In this document: positions 18,614-26,303 of the stretch, piece after piece
Layout of the letters: the number at the start of each line of letters is the position of its first letter
How positions within the stretch are numbered: position 1 is the first letter of the stretch
IMG/VR virus record: IMGVR_UViG_3300050166_000025
Span: 87,112 to 151,111 of that record
Origin: a virus
Direction: 5' to 3' (one strand)
Length of the DNA: 64,000 nucleotides
The notes under the pieces: model-generated
Told to the model about the DNA's origin: nothing
What the model saw: the letters and a program-made list of their open reading frames with translations, nothing else
The model's database searches: none
Program-made: the position numbers and the translations under genes

Positions 18614-19066
18614 TTAGTCGTTATTCCAAACAATTACTTGATTCACTTCAATGCCAGCTCTTTTTAACAGATCAACGCCAGACATATCTCTATAGTCTTC
18701 ACAGTAGAAGACTTCTTTTACGCCGGCCTGAATAATCAATTTAGCGCACTCAAAACATGGCAGCGTTGTAGTGTATAGAATAGAATCTTTACACGTCATT
18801 GTTGACTTTGCAAGTTTCATCAGCGCGTTTGATTCAGCATGTAATACTTCTCGCTTAGTGTGACAACCGCATGAGTCAGAGTGTTCATCCTTGTCCCATA
18901 CCTCACACTCATTTTCAAAACCATGTGGTGTTCCATTATAACCGAAAGAAATAATCTGTTCGTCTTTAACAATCACACAGCCTACCTTTCTGCGTTCGGC
19001 ATAACTAAGCTTTGCAACCTGGTATGCTATTTGCATGTAAATAATTTGTATAGGAATTCTGGGCAT
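18614..19066 (-). CDS. dCMP deaminase
   Basis: Protein of 150 residues with the zinc-dependent cytidine/deoxycytidylate deaminase motifs: HAE at residues 76-78 (zinc ligand and catalytic Glu) and PCFEC at 103-107 (two zinc Cys). Extra Cys and His at residues 54-69 (the CEVWDKDEHSDSCGCH segment) match the second zinc site of phage dCMP deaminases. It converts dCMP to dUMP for dTTP synthesis. With the thymidylate-synthase-family enzyme at 57104 it shapes the phage pyrimidine pool. TATAAATA occurs about 20 bases upstream of the start. Confidence 0.92.
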   Translation of the reverse strand: MPRIPIQIIYMQIAYQVAKLSYAERRKVGCVIVKDEQIISFGYNGTPHGFENECEVWDKDEHSDSCGCHTKREVLHAESNALMKLAKSTMTCKDSILYTTTLPCFECAKLIIQAGVKEVFYCEDYRDMSGVDLLKRAGIEVNQVIVWNND

Positions 19067-19116
19067 ATAACTTAATTTAGTTATTTATACAGATTATTAT
19101 GGGATAGTTTCTAAAA

Positions 19117-19142
19117 TAAAAAAGGGACCCATTGGGTCCCTT
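19117..19142 (-). terminator. Intrinsic terminator after the acidic CTS-protein gene
   Basis: AAGGGACCC-ATT-GGGTCCCTT hairpin followed in the minus direction by a run of T. It lies just downstream of the gene ending at 19166 and upstream of the dCMP deaminase start. Confidence 0.9.
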
Positions 19143-19165
19143 AGTGTATTAAGTGGTTAAATTTA

Positions 19166-19636
19166 TTAAGCCTTAGCTGAAGGTTCTAGATCTTCAGGAG
19201 CTTGTGGAGCCATGTTAGAATCCTTTGCTTCATCTATTTTCTTACAGAATGATTCTTTCATCGAGTTGCAAGCAGCTTCATACGCTTCTAACGCATACTC
19301 TTCTTTCATTTCTTTTAGAGTGTTAGCGCAATAGTTACCCATTAAAGAGGCAGCTTCGCACATATAAGATTCGATTGTATGCTCATCGTGCGCATCCTCT
19401 TCCCAAACCTTAGCCTCAGCCATCATCATCTCACAACATTCTTTTAATAGGTCAGATGCTGACTTCTTCTCTTCTTCTTTCGGCTCTTCTTTGATAGAGT
19501 CTGTTGGATTTTCAGCAGCCTCTTCTTTTTCCTCTTCGGGTTTAACTTCAGATTGTTGTTGAACCTTTGGTTCGTCTTCGTTTAATGCTGCCGCATTTTC
19601 TAAAACAAATTCGTTAAATGATTTTAATGTCTTCAT
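19166..19636 (-). CDS. Acidic protein with capsid-targeting-like N-terminus
   Basis: Protein of 156 residues. It begins MKTLKSFNEFVLENAA, which aligns with the T4 internal-protein capsid targeting peptide MKTYQEFIAEA; cleavage after Glu would match the hydrophobic-x-Glu rule of the T4 prohead protease. The following 50 residues are almost only Glu, Lys, Pro, Ala and Ser, then helices with several Cys. It may be an internal head or prohead core protein. It pairs with the gene at 19641 four bases upstream. Confidence 0.65.
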   Translation of the reverse strand: MKTLKSFNEFVLENAAALNEDEPKVQQQSEVKPEEEKEEAAENPTDSIKEEPKEEEKKSASDLLKECCEMMMAEAKVWEEDAHDEHTIESYMCEAASLMGNYCANTLKEMKEEYALEAYEAACNSMKESFCKKIDEAKDSNMAPQAPEDLEPSAKA

Positions 19637-19640
19637 CGTA

Positions 19641-20189
19641 TTAAAACTTTCCTGCTAATTTATCGTCAATTTTAAATGCTACATAATCAACAGCTTCTTC
19701 ATACTCAAAACCATCATCTGTTAGGTCAGCAATAACGCCAGAAATACCATCTAACATTTTCTTAAGATTTGACTGTGAAACAACACCTTCCATTCTTTTG
19801 ATGGTTGCTTTATCCATTCCTTCGCTTACTTCTACAGCTTCTTCTCCTTCAACAACAACCTTAGCGATAACTTCTCCGTTAGCTGTTTTAGCTAAGTCTG
19901 CTTCTAATTCTTTAGAACCATCTTCAGCTCTGTCTTCGGCTTTAGCATATTTTTTTCCATCAGCATCAACTACCGGAGGAGTAACGTCCTTTGAATCATC
20001 TTTTAATTCATCAGCTTGAATGCCTGTTACGTCAGCAGCTTCATTAGTTTCTTGACCCTGAGATTGAACTACATCTGCTTCTTCAGCATCATGTTCTTCT
20101 GGAGTTCCTTGATCTACAATGTCTTTTTCAATTTCTTCAGCTCTATCCATTTCTGTTACGAACTGCTCAAATGATTTTAAATTTGCCAT
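19641..20189 (-). CDS. Acidic protein with capsid-targeting-like N-terminus, possible core/scaffold
   Basis: Protein of 182 residues, very acidic. The start MANLKSFEQFVTEMDRAEE carries the same F-x-x-F-V-x-E element as its neighbour. Residues 20-110 are low-complexity Glu/Asp/Ala/Gln; the last 60 residues are a compact helical domain (KRMEGVVSQSNLKKMLDGIS). Acidic, helical, protease-processed proteins are typical of T4 prohead cores (gp67, gp68, gp22), so a core or internal protein is likely. Confidence 0.62.
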   Translation of the reverse strand: MANLKSFEQFVTEMDRAEEIEKDIVDQGTPEEHDAEEADVVQSQGQETNEAADVTGIQADELKDDSKDVTPPVVDADGKKYAKAEDRAEDGSKELEADLAKTANGEVIAKVVVEGEEAVEVSEGMDKATIKRMEGVVSQSNLKKMLDGISGVIADLTDDGFEYEEAVDYVAFKIDDKLAGKF

Positions 20190-20233
20190 AATTATTTATT
20201 ATTTTAATATGTTAGTAATTCTATATATCTAAT

Positions 20234-20632
20234 TTATTTGGATTTAGATTTTAAAATAAAAGATTCAAACGTCATTACAAATCTCTCGTTAGTCTCTTCT
20301 TTTTTAATCTGGTCCATAGTTTTCATAGCCCAATCAACTCCTTCATCTCCACCCCAAATTAACCAGGCCACATAGCCTCTGTCTTTCCATGGAGTGTCTT
20401 TAAATTTAGGATCGATTGTTGAATTTTTTCTGTGTCTGTTAAATTGCGCCATTCTTGACACAACATCATAGGATAAGGCTTCTCCCTTTGCAAGTTGATT
20501 TGCTCGTTGCCAGCCTACTGGTGTTCCTGCGTCTACCTCTTCTCTGCCATATTTGTCTCTCCATTCAAGAGCCTTCTTAGCATTTTCGGTTGCCGCTTTA
20601 GGATAATCTGAAAATTTATCTGATTTATTCAT
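20234..20632 (-). CDS. Conserved phage domain protein (WKDRGYxAWLIWGGDEG family)
   Basis: Protein of 132 residues. It contains the pattern KKALEWRDKYGREEV, GWQRANQLAKGE, RMAQFNRHRKNS and PWKDRGYVAWLIWGGDEG, a domain I know from many phages, often fused to or near prohead protease and head genes. Its biochemical role is not established. The C-terminus ends RFVMTFESFILKSKSK, where FESFIL resembles the F-x-x-F-V/I element seen at the N-termini of neighbouring putative capsid cargo. TATATA lies 4 bases before ATG. Confidence 0.7.
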   Translation of the reverse strand: MNKSDKFSDYPKAATENAKKALEWRDKYGREEVDAGTPVGWQRANQLAKGEALSYDVVSRMAQFNRHRKNSTIDPKFKDTPWKDRGYVAWLIWGGDEGVDWAMKTMDQIKKEETNERFVMTFESFILKSKSK

Positions 20633-20635
20633 AGC

Positions 20636-21370
20636 TTATATATTCAATAAAAAATCGATAGCGTTTGATAGCAGACCTCTCTCCTCAGTCGTCTTTTCAA
20701 TGTGAGGACTCATCGCAATGATATTACCTTTGCCGTACGATGAAAAAACACCGGCTATCTTGCCAATAGAATAATTTTCGCCTGGTAATTGCATAGGAAC
20801 ACCCTCTTTAAATTTTAATATGACGTTTATATTCTTATCTAATGATTCTCCTATTGGACCGCCATGATAATCTAATGTAACGCTATTCCTTGAAGTAGAA
20901 AAAATATCTTTTCCCGTCGGCGTTATTTCAAATTCTACTAAAACTTTGTCATCAGTCACTCTGTGCATTGGCATATATGCAGGTTCTGGCAGATTTGCGT
21001 TAGAACTTTTAACGTTAATCATTTTTAAGGACCAGTCATGTCCATAAGATATTAAGTGAAAGCCTGCGCAAACTGCTAATAGTTTGCCACCAGATTTAAC
21101 CCATTCCTTTAACTCTATCGTGCTCTGTTCTTTCATACCGAGTCTTTCCTGAAATGAATCTCCGCCCGGGATAATTAATAGGTCAAGTTTCTCAAAGTTT
21201 TTAAGTTCAAAAGAATCTGAATCTAATTTTACAGGTTCAACCCCTAAATATGTTTCAAAGAAATCATCCCACGCCGAAATAGTAGAGTCTACTACACCGT
21301 TATCATGGTATAAGCCTATTTTCAATTTTGAGTTGGCATTGAATTCCTCGAAAAGTTTAATCTTTTTCAT
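20636..21370 (-). CDS. Class I glutamine amidotransferase-like (BPL_N-type) protein
   Basis: Protein of 244 residues. The fold signature is clear: LLIIPGGDSFQERL near residue 68, the nucleophile elbow LLAVCAGFHL near 96-105 (candidate catalytic Cys) and DYHGGPIGE near 173, matching biotin-protein-ligase N-terminal-like domains of the DJ-1/GATase superfamily. The N-terminus MKKIKLFEEFNAN again has the F-x-x-F element of the putative capsid targeting peptides. It may be carried in the capsid and act early in infection. Substrate unknown. The start has TATATA then 5 bases then ATG. Confidence 0.75.
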   Translation of the reverse strand: MKKIKLFEEFNANSKLKIGLYHDNGVVDSTISAWDDFFETYLGVEPVKLDSDSFELKNFEKLDLLIIPGGDSFQERLGMKEQSTIELKEWVKSGGKLLAVCAGFHLISYGHDWSLKMINVKSSNANLPEPAYMPMHRVTDDKVLVEFEITPTGKDIFSTSRNSVTLDYHGGPIGESLDKNINVILKFKEGVPMQLPGENYSIGKIAGVFSSYGKGNIIAMSPHIEKTTEERGLLSNAIDFLLNI

Positions 21371-21384
21371 TACTTTATATATTG

Positions 21385-21413
21385 AAAAAAGAAAAGGACC
21401 TTAAAAAGGTCCT
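21385..21413 (-). terminator. Intrinsic terminator
   Basis: AGGACCTT-AAA-AAGGTCCT hairpin, followed in the minus direction by TTTTCTTTTTT. It closes the transcript that ends with the 78-residue gene at 21443. Confidence 0.9.
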
Positions 21414-21442
21414 CTCTATATCAATCAAACAAACAATTATCT

Positions 21443-21679
21443 TTATGATTTTTTAGTTTCTTCGACAACCGGCTTAACGGTTGAGAATAAGTTATCAACT
21501 AAACTGATCAATGAATTTGCTTCTTCTACTTTACGAAGCTGTTCATCTAGAATATCGATAATACCGGGATGTTCTCCGACACCAACCGCGTTATTCATAT
21601 AAACATCAATAGTAGCTAGAGCTTCTAGTTTTTGTGCTTCGTATCTGGCTCTAAGAGCATTGATTTTAAGTTGTGACAT
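21443..21679 (-). CDS. Small helical phage protein
   Basis: Protein of 78 residues, almost entirely helical, starting MSQLKINALRARYEAQKLEALATIDVYMNN and containing GVGEHPGIIDILDEQLRKVEEAN. Similar small proteins are common in T4-like phages, but I know no function. It lies between the cytochrome gene (41 bases away) and a terminator, so it ends the cytochrome transcript. Confidence 0.6.
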   Translation of the reverse strand: MSQLKINALRARYEAQKLEALATIDVYMNNAVGVGEHPGIIDILDEQLRKVEEANSLISLVDNLFSTVKPVVEETKKS

Positions 21680-21720
21680 ATCTTTTATTTTTATATAAAT
21701 TAAATTAAAAATTGTTTCAA

Positions 21721-23133
21721 TTACATTTGAGATATTAGATCATCAATCTGTTTTAACTTGTCTAATAGTTCAGCTTTAGTTGTGCCGCCGCGCTCTTCAA
21801 TGTACCACTTTGTAGTTAGTAGTGCCTCTAGAGAATATTTTTTGTCTGTGCCAACAACTGTCATTGTCGTTGGAGAATTCTTCAACTTGTTTAGGACAAA
21901 TGTTAAGGCAAAGTCTACGCTCTTCTCATACATTCCTGAGTTGGCTTTAACGAATCTTGCAATAGATCTAATATCGTCGTAGATAGCTAGGCTATTATCA
22001 GGTCGGTTAACCATTGATTTCAGGATGACAGCTGCCGCTAAATTATTGTAGCCCTTATCGGTTAAAGCGGTTCCAATATACTGGGACTCAAAGGTTACCG
22101 TCTTGCCATAATTACCAATCCATCCCATATATAACCAGGTTGCTTTAATTTCATCTCTGTTTGGCAAGACTGTTGCTAGGGTTCCATTGTCTAGGCTTCT
22201 TCTTGCCGTATTACCTGCTAACCAGATTGGATCCATTACGCTTTCATATCGAGTATCCGATGGTTTTCCGTCTACTATCATATCGAAAGGGCCATATTTT
22301 CCACCTCGGTATCTAATTACATGTTGCATATAAGCACTGGACATCCATCTCATTGTGTTATATGACTCTTCAAAGTCATTTCCTCCATGCTCACCTGGAT
22401 GTTTATCTGCTTCAGTGAGGGTATTAAAGACTATTCTCTTAAATCTTACAAAGTTAGCGTCTGTCGGGCTATCAAGATACATCTTATAAGCATTCTTGAA
22501 TGACTCATCACCTTTTTTCATTAATTGAATTGGTCTGTCTGGCATCCAGTCTGTATTGTCTTCAATAGTAAACCAACCCGGAAGCTTCATCGGCACTTTA
22601 ATTTTCTTAAAGTCCCATGAATTGATCTGCTCTACGGTGTAAGCCGGATTCGTTAAACCAAGCTCAATAGCTAAAGCACTTTCAGTTGTGGTCTCAAAAC
22701 CCGGTTGAAAGACATTTTGAGTTGAATTTCTAGGAGCGATAGCATCGGTTTTAGTTAAGCTCTTAATATAATTCATTACATCGGTAGATTCCTTGACAGG
22801 AACGTGGTTTAGAGCTCGTTGAAAAACACGATTCATTGCCGGAATAGTATCGGAGTTATTAAACAATGCAATATCGAAACCGTCTCGCGAAATGTGGCAA
22901 TTCATACATGCGTTACCGTTTGCATCCAAAGAATTAGCATACACCTGTTTTCCATCAATGATAGACTTCTCTAAATTGACAGATAAAACTCGAGAATCTA
23001 ATTGATCAGCCGGATTAGTGTTGTTAGTTTTCACTAGTTCCGGTTTAAAATCAACTACCGGTACGATTTCTTCCGGTTTTGAACACGCGGTTAAAATCGA
23101 GAGAGATGTTGCGAAGATTAATAATTTTTTCAT
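21721..23133 (-). CDS. c-type cytochrome lipoprotein
   Basis: Protein of 470 residues. The first 17 residues form a lipoprotein signal peptide with lipobox LTAC (Cys17), so the protein should be anchored to the host envelope. One haem c motif, CMNCH, is at 76-80, followed by a short cytochrome c-like domain ending near DVMNYIKSL. An axial Met could be the one in DTIPAMNRVF. The remaining 320 residues are not recognised and carry no second CxxCH, unlike di-haem peroxidases. It lies directly behind an early promoter motif. Phage cytochromes are very unusual; altering host respiration or blocking superinfection are possibilities. Confidence 0.82.
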   Translation of the reverse strand: MKKLLIFATSLSILTACSKPEEIVPVVDFKPELVKTNNTNPADQLDSRVLSVNLEKSIIDGKQVYANSLDANGNACMNCHISRDGFDIALFNNSDTIPAMNRVFQRALNHVPVKESTDVMNYIKSLTKTDAIAPRNSTQNVFQPGFETTTESALAIELGLTNPAYTVEQINSWDFKKIKVPMKLPGWFTIEDNTDWMPDRPIQLMKKGDESFKNAYKMYLDSPTDANFVRFKRIVFNTLTEADKHPGEHGGNDFEESYNTMRWMSSAYMQHVIRYRGGKYGPFDMIVDGKPSDTRYESVMDPIWLAGNTARRSLDNGTLATVLPNRDEIKATWLYMGWIGNYGKTVTFESQYIGTALTDKGYNNLAAAVILKSMVNRPDNSLAIYDDIRSIARFVKANSGMYEKSVDFALTFVLNKLKNSPTTMTVVGTDKKYSLEALLTTKWYIEERGGTTKAELLDKLKQIDDLISQM

Positions 23134-23149
23134 TGTTTGTTATTTTTAT

Positions 23150-23185
23150 TGATAGGTAAATATAACAATAATTTCCGAAATAAAA
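23150..23185 (-). promoter_or_regulatory. Early promoter motif copy 1 (cytochrome gene)
   Basis: Minus strand reads CGG-AAATTATTG-TTATATTTACC, the shared arrangement of CGG, 9 bases, then TTATATTTACC. The box lies about 22 bases before the ATG and no Shine-Dalgarno sequence follows. The TATATTTAC part resembles the Bacteroidota -7 element TAnnTTTG. Confidence 0.75.
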
Positions 23186-23205
23186 AAATATTTTAAAGAT
23201 TATTT

Positions 23206-24135
23206 TCAAACAAAACCATAATCTTTTGTATATTTAATTAGAGATCTCTCCTTAGCTTTAGCCTCCAGTTCAATGTCTAGATCTAGGCCGTAGGTGTTAA
23301 TCTCTTCATATATATAGTCTGCATGTGCTCTAATAATTGAAGTTGCATCCTCGTGTAGTTTCTTAGAAGAGGAGTAGTGTGTTAGCTGATTAACGTTTTC
23401 AGGCCATGTTTTAGCCGCAAGCTTAATGGCCTGCTCCTCACTTAAGTCTCCTGGATTGCATGAATGATGAAGATAGTCAAAGGTGATTGGTAATCTGGCA
23501 CCGCCTAAGTGCATTCCGTCATACAAGTCCTGTACTGTATACTGAGCCGGCTTGTCATCATTCTCAATCACTAGTCTATTAGCTGCATTTTCTGGAAGTC
23601 GCTTGAAGTTTTCACAGAAGCGTTGTAAGGTAGTTACCTTATCGCCGTATGTGCCACCTATGTGAATATTAATCGCCGCATAAGGAGTGCGTGGTTGCCC
23701 TAAAAGATCCATGATTTCACCATGCTGTCGCAAGTCTTTAATTGCTTTTACGACAATCAGTTCCGATGGAGAGGCTAGAACATTATATGGACCTGGATGA
23801 AAGGTTAAGCGCTGCCCATACTCCTTGGCTAATTGACCCACCTTCTTGGCCTGAGCCTTAATCAGTTCGTAACCTGGCAAGTCTACTATTTCATACTCTG
23901 ACATCCATGGAAACATATCACTTGACATTCGGTACAGCGTAATGCCTCTGCGATGGTTCCATTCCAGGATTTGCTCCATATCGGTTAGGTTTTTAAGCGC
24001 TAGTTCCGACGCGTATGCAATACCTTTCAACAAGAAAGTCTTTTTAACCATTGACCGGTTACACGTTATTTTCTGGGTTTCCTGTAGATCTAGGTTGATG
24101 CAGCAATAGCCTAGGGTTGAGCCTTTTCTTTTCAT
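23206..24135 (-). CDS. uvsE: UV damage endonuclease (UvsE/UVDE)
   Basis: Protein of 309 residues from the ATG at 24135 (MKRKGSTLGYCCINLDLQ); a longer frame from 24195 overlaps the upstream gene and is rejected. The TIM-barrel features of UvdE are present: LGYCCINL at the start, YRMSSDMFPWMS near 75, LTFHPGPYNVLASP near 110, INIHIGGTYGDK near 155, RLVIENDD near 190 and FDYLHHSCNPG near 220, supplying the metal-binding His, Glu and Asp. The enzyme nicks next to UV photoproducts. It is preceded after one base by the gene at 24137. Confidence 0.93.
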   Translation of the reverse strand: MKRKGSTLGYCCINLDLQETQKITCNRSMVKKTFLLKGIAYASELALKNLTDMEQILEWNHRRGITLYRMSSDMFPWMSEYEIVDLPGYELIKAQAKKVGQLAKEYGQRLTFHPGPYNVLASPSELIVVKAIKDLRQHGEIMDLLGQPRTPYAAINIHIGGTYGDKVTTLQRFCENFKRLPENAANRLVIENDDKPAQYTVQDLYDGMHLGGARLPITFDYLHHSCNPGDLSEEQAIKLAAKTWPENVNQLTHYSSSKKLHEDATSIIRAHADYIYEEINTYGLDLDIELEAKAKERSLIKYTKDYGFV

Positions 24136-24136
24136 A

Positions 24137-24559
24137 TTAATATTCTTTTTCAAATGTGTACCAGTGGTCAGCACTAGCGCACTCACGCATAGCATCTGAG
24201 ATTAAGCCGTTTAAATCTGTGCCAGATAGAGTGCTCATGAAATGGTCACCTAGAGCAATTGCATCTTTCGTCGCAGTATTATCTTCATTGTATGGCTCGA
24301 TGCCAGCTTCACGTAGTGCTTGATTGACCGCACCTGAGACAGCTGATAATAAACGAGCAGCTACATCTTCGTTGTTTTGAAAGCGGCGGCCTTCATAGTA
24401 ATCATCCTGTGGCCAGGTCTTCACTAATTCATTATATGAATAGCGTAATCTAAATACTGAAACTGCGTTCTCGATGAATGCTATGTGTTTACGAACTGAA
24501 CCGTAATAGGAGATACCGTTGGCTTTGATAGACTTAGGATCGATTGTTAATATTGTCAT
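24137..24559 (-). CDS. Hypothetical protein, first gene of the UV endonuclease transcript
   Basis: Protein of 140 residues starting MTILTIDPKSIKANGISYYGSVRKH, mostly helical, acidic at the C-terminus. No known motif. It is directly behind early promoter copy 2 and one base ahead of uvsE, so the two are co-expressed early. Function unknown. Confidence 0.65.
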   Translation of the reverse strand: MTILTIDPKSIKANGISYYGSVRKHIAFIENAVSVFRLRYSYNELVKTWPQDDYYEGRRFQNNEDVAARLLSAVSGAVNQALREAGIEPYNEDNTATKDAIALGDHFMSTLSGTDLNGLISDAMRECASADHWYTFEKEY

Positions 24560-24579
24560 ATTTGTTTGATTATTTAAGA

Positions 24580-24606
24580 TAGGTAAATCTAACTATTTTT
24601 TCTGAA
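24580..24606 (-). promoter_or_regulatory. Early promoter motif copy 2
   Basis: Minus strand reads CAG-AAAAAATAG-TTAGATTTACC, about 22 bases before the ATG at 24559. It keeps the 9-base spacing but has CAG for CGG and TTAGATTTACC for the second box. Confidence 0.65.
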
Positions 24607-24632
24607 TAAAAAAAATTATTTACTGATTATTT

Positions 24633-25208
24633 TTAAAATCTTTTCCAGTGCTTAAAGGCCAGCTGGATCTCTTCGTCGACTGGGCCTTTGTGTGATGTAG
24701 TTGGTTTTGGGTTGTAATTGATCCGGGTTTGCACGGGTTCTGGTTTAGGCTGCAGGATAACTTTAATCATTCTAATGATTTTATCTGCGTGTAAACGAGT
24801 GATGGTGCCGGCTTCCACTTTTGCGTTTAACCAACGTTCTGCTCTTGCCTGGCCTAAGCTTTCCCATAAATCTGTAGCACGCTTGCCTATCTCCTCGATC
24901 TGTTCTGGAGTCACATATAACGAGTGAGTTGAAACGCTAGCGGTCAGCTTTACCTTTTCAGTAGAAGACTTGCCCATTCTTAAGCCTCGTAGTGTGCCAA
25001 AACCAGCACGACTTGATAGCTTATGAAACTCAGCCGCTACTTCAGGGTCTTTCACCACCTCAATAGTGTTACCGGTCTTATGGTTGATGATAGGCACTGA
25101 GCTCCATCTTGATTCGGAGGTGCAGCTAACACAGTGCTCGGTGTTAGGAATAATCAGGAGGCGGGCTTCAGAGATAGATTGGCCACATGATTTACAAGGT
25201 TTACTCAT
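24633..25208 (-). CDS. Zinc-finger protein, DksA/TraR-like N-terminus
   Basis: Protein of 191 residues from the ATG at 25208. The N-terminus MSKPCKSCGQSISEARLLIIP with a later HCVSC pair forms a four-Cys zinc finger like that of DksA/TraR proteins. The rest is helical and basic with no known domain. A longer frame starting within the upstream terminator is rejected. It stands alone behind promoter copy 3, 24 bases after the putative transcription box, which suggests an early regulator of host or phage transcription. Confidence 0.68.
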   Translation of the reverse strand: MSKPCKSCGQSISEARLLIIPNTEHCVSCTSESRWSSVPIINHKTGNTIEVVKDPEVAAEFHKLSSRAGFGTLRGLRMGKSSTEKVKLTASVSTHSLYVTPEQIEEIGKRATDLWESLGQARAERWLNAKVEAGTITRLHADKIIRMIKVILQPKPEPVQTRINYNPKPTTSHKGPVDEEIQLAFKHWKRF

Positions 25209-25222
25209 ATTCTTTTGATATA

Positions 25223-25245
25223 GGTAAATATAAACAAAAAACCCG
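25223..25245 (-). promoter_or_regulatory. Early promoter motif copy 3 (zinc-finger gene)
   Basis: Minus strand reads CGG-GTTTTTTGT-TTATATTTACC. The CGG is part of the preceding terminator stem. It lies 14 bases before the ATG of the zinc-finger gene. Confidence 0.72.
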
Positions 25246-25264
25246 AGACTAAAAAATCTCGGGT
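25241..25264 (-). terminator. Intrinsic terminator after membrane protein gene
   Basis: ACCCGAGA-TTTTTTAG-TCTCGGGT hairpin on the minus strand followed by TTTTTTGTTT. It ends the rnhB/membrane-protein transcript. Confidence 0.85.
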
Positions 25265-25289
25265 CATTTATTTTCAAAAAAAGTTTAAT

Positions 25290-25631
25290 TTATTTCCAGA
25301 ACAGCTGAACACATAAGAGTGTTACAGACAACCCTAATGAAATCAAGGTTTTGGTGTTTATTCCCTCATCCATCATAAACCAGGTTAACAGGGCAAACAC
25401 CACCATTCCTGCAGCAAAACCAATGAACCTTCCTGGCCATAAGGCTCCATAATAAGAGGCCAATTCCTTTGTGCCCAAGATAAAGGTATAGGACACAATA
25501 CTACCTCCGATCAATGCTACCCACCCTGGATTTCTATTAAATACCGGCCAGATGAATTGACCGTTGGTTTGAAACCAGACCAGTGACTGCCCAGCTGCGA
25601 GCAATAAGATGCCGTTAATTAGATTTTTCAA
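25290..25631 (-). CDS. Small membrane protein with about four transmembrane segments
   Basis: Protein of 113 residues, strongly hydrophobic. Likely membrane segments: residues 3-22 (LINGILLLAAGQSLVWF), 36-56 (VALIGGSIVSYTFILGT), 68-88 (RFIGFAAGMVVFALLTW) and 95-112. No family recognised. Its start overlaps the stop of rnhB by 4 bases. A holin-like or host-membrane role is possible, but nothing in the sequence decides this. Confidence 0.65.
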   Translation of the reverse strand: MKNLINGILLLAAGQSLVWFQTNGQFIWPVFNRNPGWVALIGGSIVSYTFILGTKELASYYGALWPGRFIGFAAGMVVFALLTWFMMDEGINTKTLISLGLSVTLLCVQLFWK

Positions 25632-26260
25632 AATAGTTCTGCTGTTTTTGTCACAATATGAGAGATGAAACTCATTCTGTGTTGTTCACATGGTCCATGC
25701 TCTTGAATGGCCTTGATGTGTTGCGCGGTACCATAGCCCTTATTTGAAGGCCAGCCATACTTTTTACCAGCTTCATACTCTCTCATCCATTGGTCACGCT
25801 TTACCTTTGCAATAATCGAAGCCGCTGCAATCGAAGTATATTTGTTATCGCCGCCGACCACAGTCGTAAAGTTCTTGCCATTGTAGCCATGAAACTGGTC
25901 TCCATCTACCAGGATAAAATCAAAGTCCGTTTGCTCTTCAACACCGCTTAGTGACAGCATCATACCATGTAAAGTGGCCTTCAAGATGTTCTGCTCCTCA
26001 ATAATCTGGGGCTCTACGTGAACACAATACCAAGCAATAGCGTTCTCCATCACAATCTTATAGGCCTCTTCTTTCTGTTTCTCAGACAGGATTTTAGAGT
26101 CCTTAACTAACGGGTGTTGAAAGTCTGCCGGCATAATACAGGCTGCAACCGTAACCGGACCAGCCAATGCTCCTCGGCCTGCCTCATCAACGCCAACCTC
26201 AATGATTGAAGTGTCCTGATTGTAATGTGATTTTAATAATACGTGTCTCGCTTGGTCCAT
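25628..26260 (-). CDS. rnhB: Ribonuclease HII
   Basis: Protein of 210 residues, typical RNase HII length. Motifs: VGVDEAGRGALAGPV near residues 22-36 (first catalytic Asp-Glu), DSKILSEKQ near 54, ILVDGD near 116 (Asp), and GGDNKYTSIAAASIIAKVKRD near 136-156 (last catalytic Asp region). It cuts RNA in RNA-DNA hybrids, for example primers or single ribonucleotides. The start codon sits inside a 14-base perfect inverted repeat. It is encoded directly after the GIY-YIG endonuclease gene and coupled to the membrane-protein gene. Confidence 0.95.
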   Translation of the reverse strand: MDQARHVLLKSHYNQDTSIIEVGVDEAGRGALAGPVTVAACIMPADFQHPLVKDSKILSEKQKEEAYKIVMENAIAWYCVHVEPQIIEEQNILKATLHGMMLSLSGVEEQTDFDFILVDGDQFHGYNGKNFTTVVGGDNKYTSIAAASIIAKVKRDQWMREYEAGKKYGWPSNKGYGTAQHIKAIQEHGPCEQHRMSFISHIVTKTAELF

Positions 26261-26294
26261 TCTCTGTATAGTTTAGAGATTATACAGAGAATGG
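26257..26294 (-). promoter_or_regulatory. 14-bp perfect hairpin enclosing the rnhB start codon
   Basis: Arms 26257-26270 and 26281-26294 are perfectly complementary (CCATTCTCTGTATA and TATACAGAGAATGG) with a 10-base loop. The rnhB ATG (26258-26260) is in one arm. No T tract follows, so it is unlikely to be a terminator. It could hide the rnhB start on read-through transcripts or be an RNA processing site. Confidence 0.6.
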
Positions 26295-26303
26295 CTTAAA
26301 AGT

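Larger units (their letters stand above)
25223..25293 (-). repeat. Duplicated terminator-promoter module, copy A
   Basis: About 70 bases nearly identical to 31729-31798: from the stop codon of the upstream gene through the hairpin ACCCGAGA...TCTCGGGT (25241-25264) to promoter box TTATATTTACC (25223-25233). The hairpin's 3' arm supplies the CGG of the promoter (25243-25245), so a terminator and the next promoter share bases. Confidence 0.85.

Noticed and set aside
24136-24195. Start of the UV endonuclease at 24195
   Set aside because: The extension overlaps the upstream gene and does not match the family start; ATG at 24135 gives the usual N-terminus.
25209-25277. N-terminal extension MKINDPRFFSLGFF of the zinc-finger gene and of the gene at 31460
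   Set aside because: Both begin in the duplicated terminator-promoter module, upstream of the promoter; the ATGs at 25208 and 31711 are the better starts.
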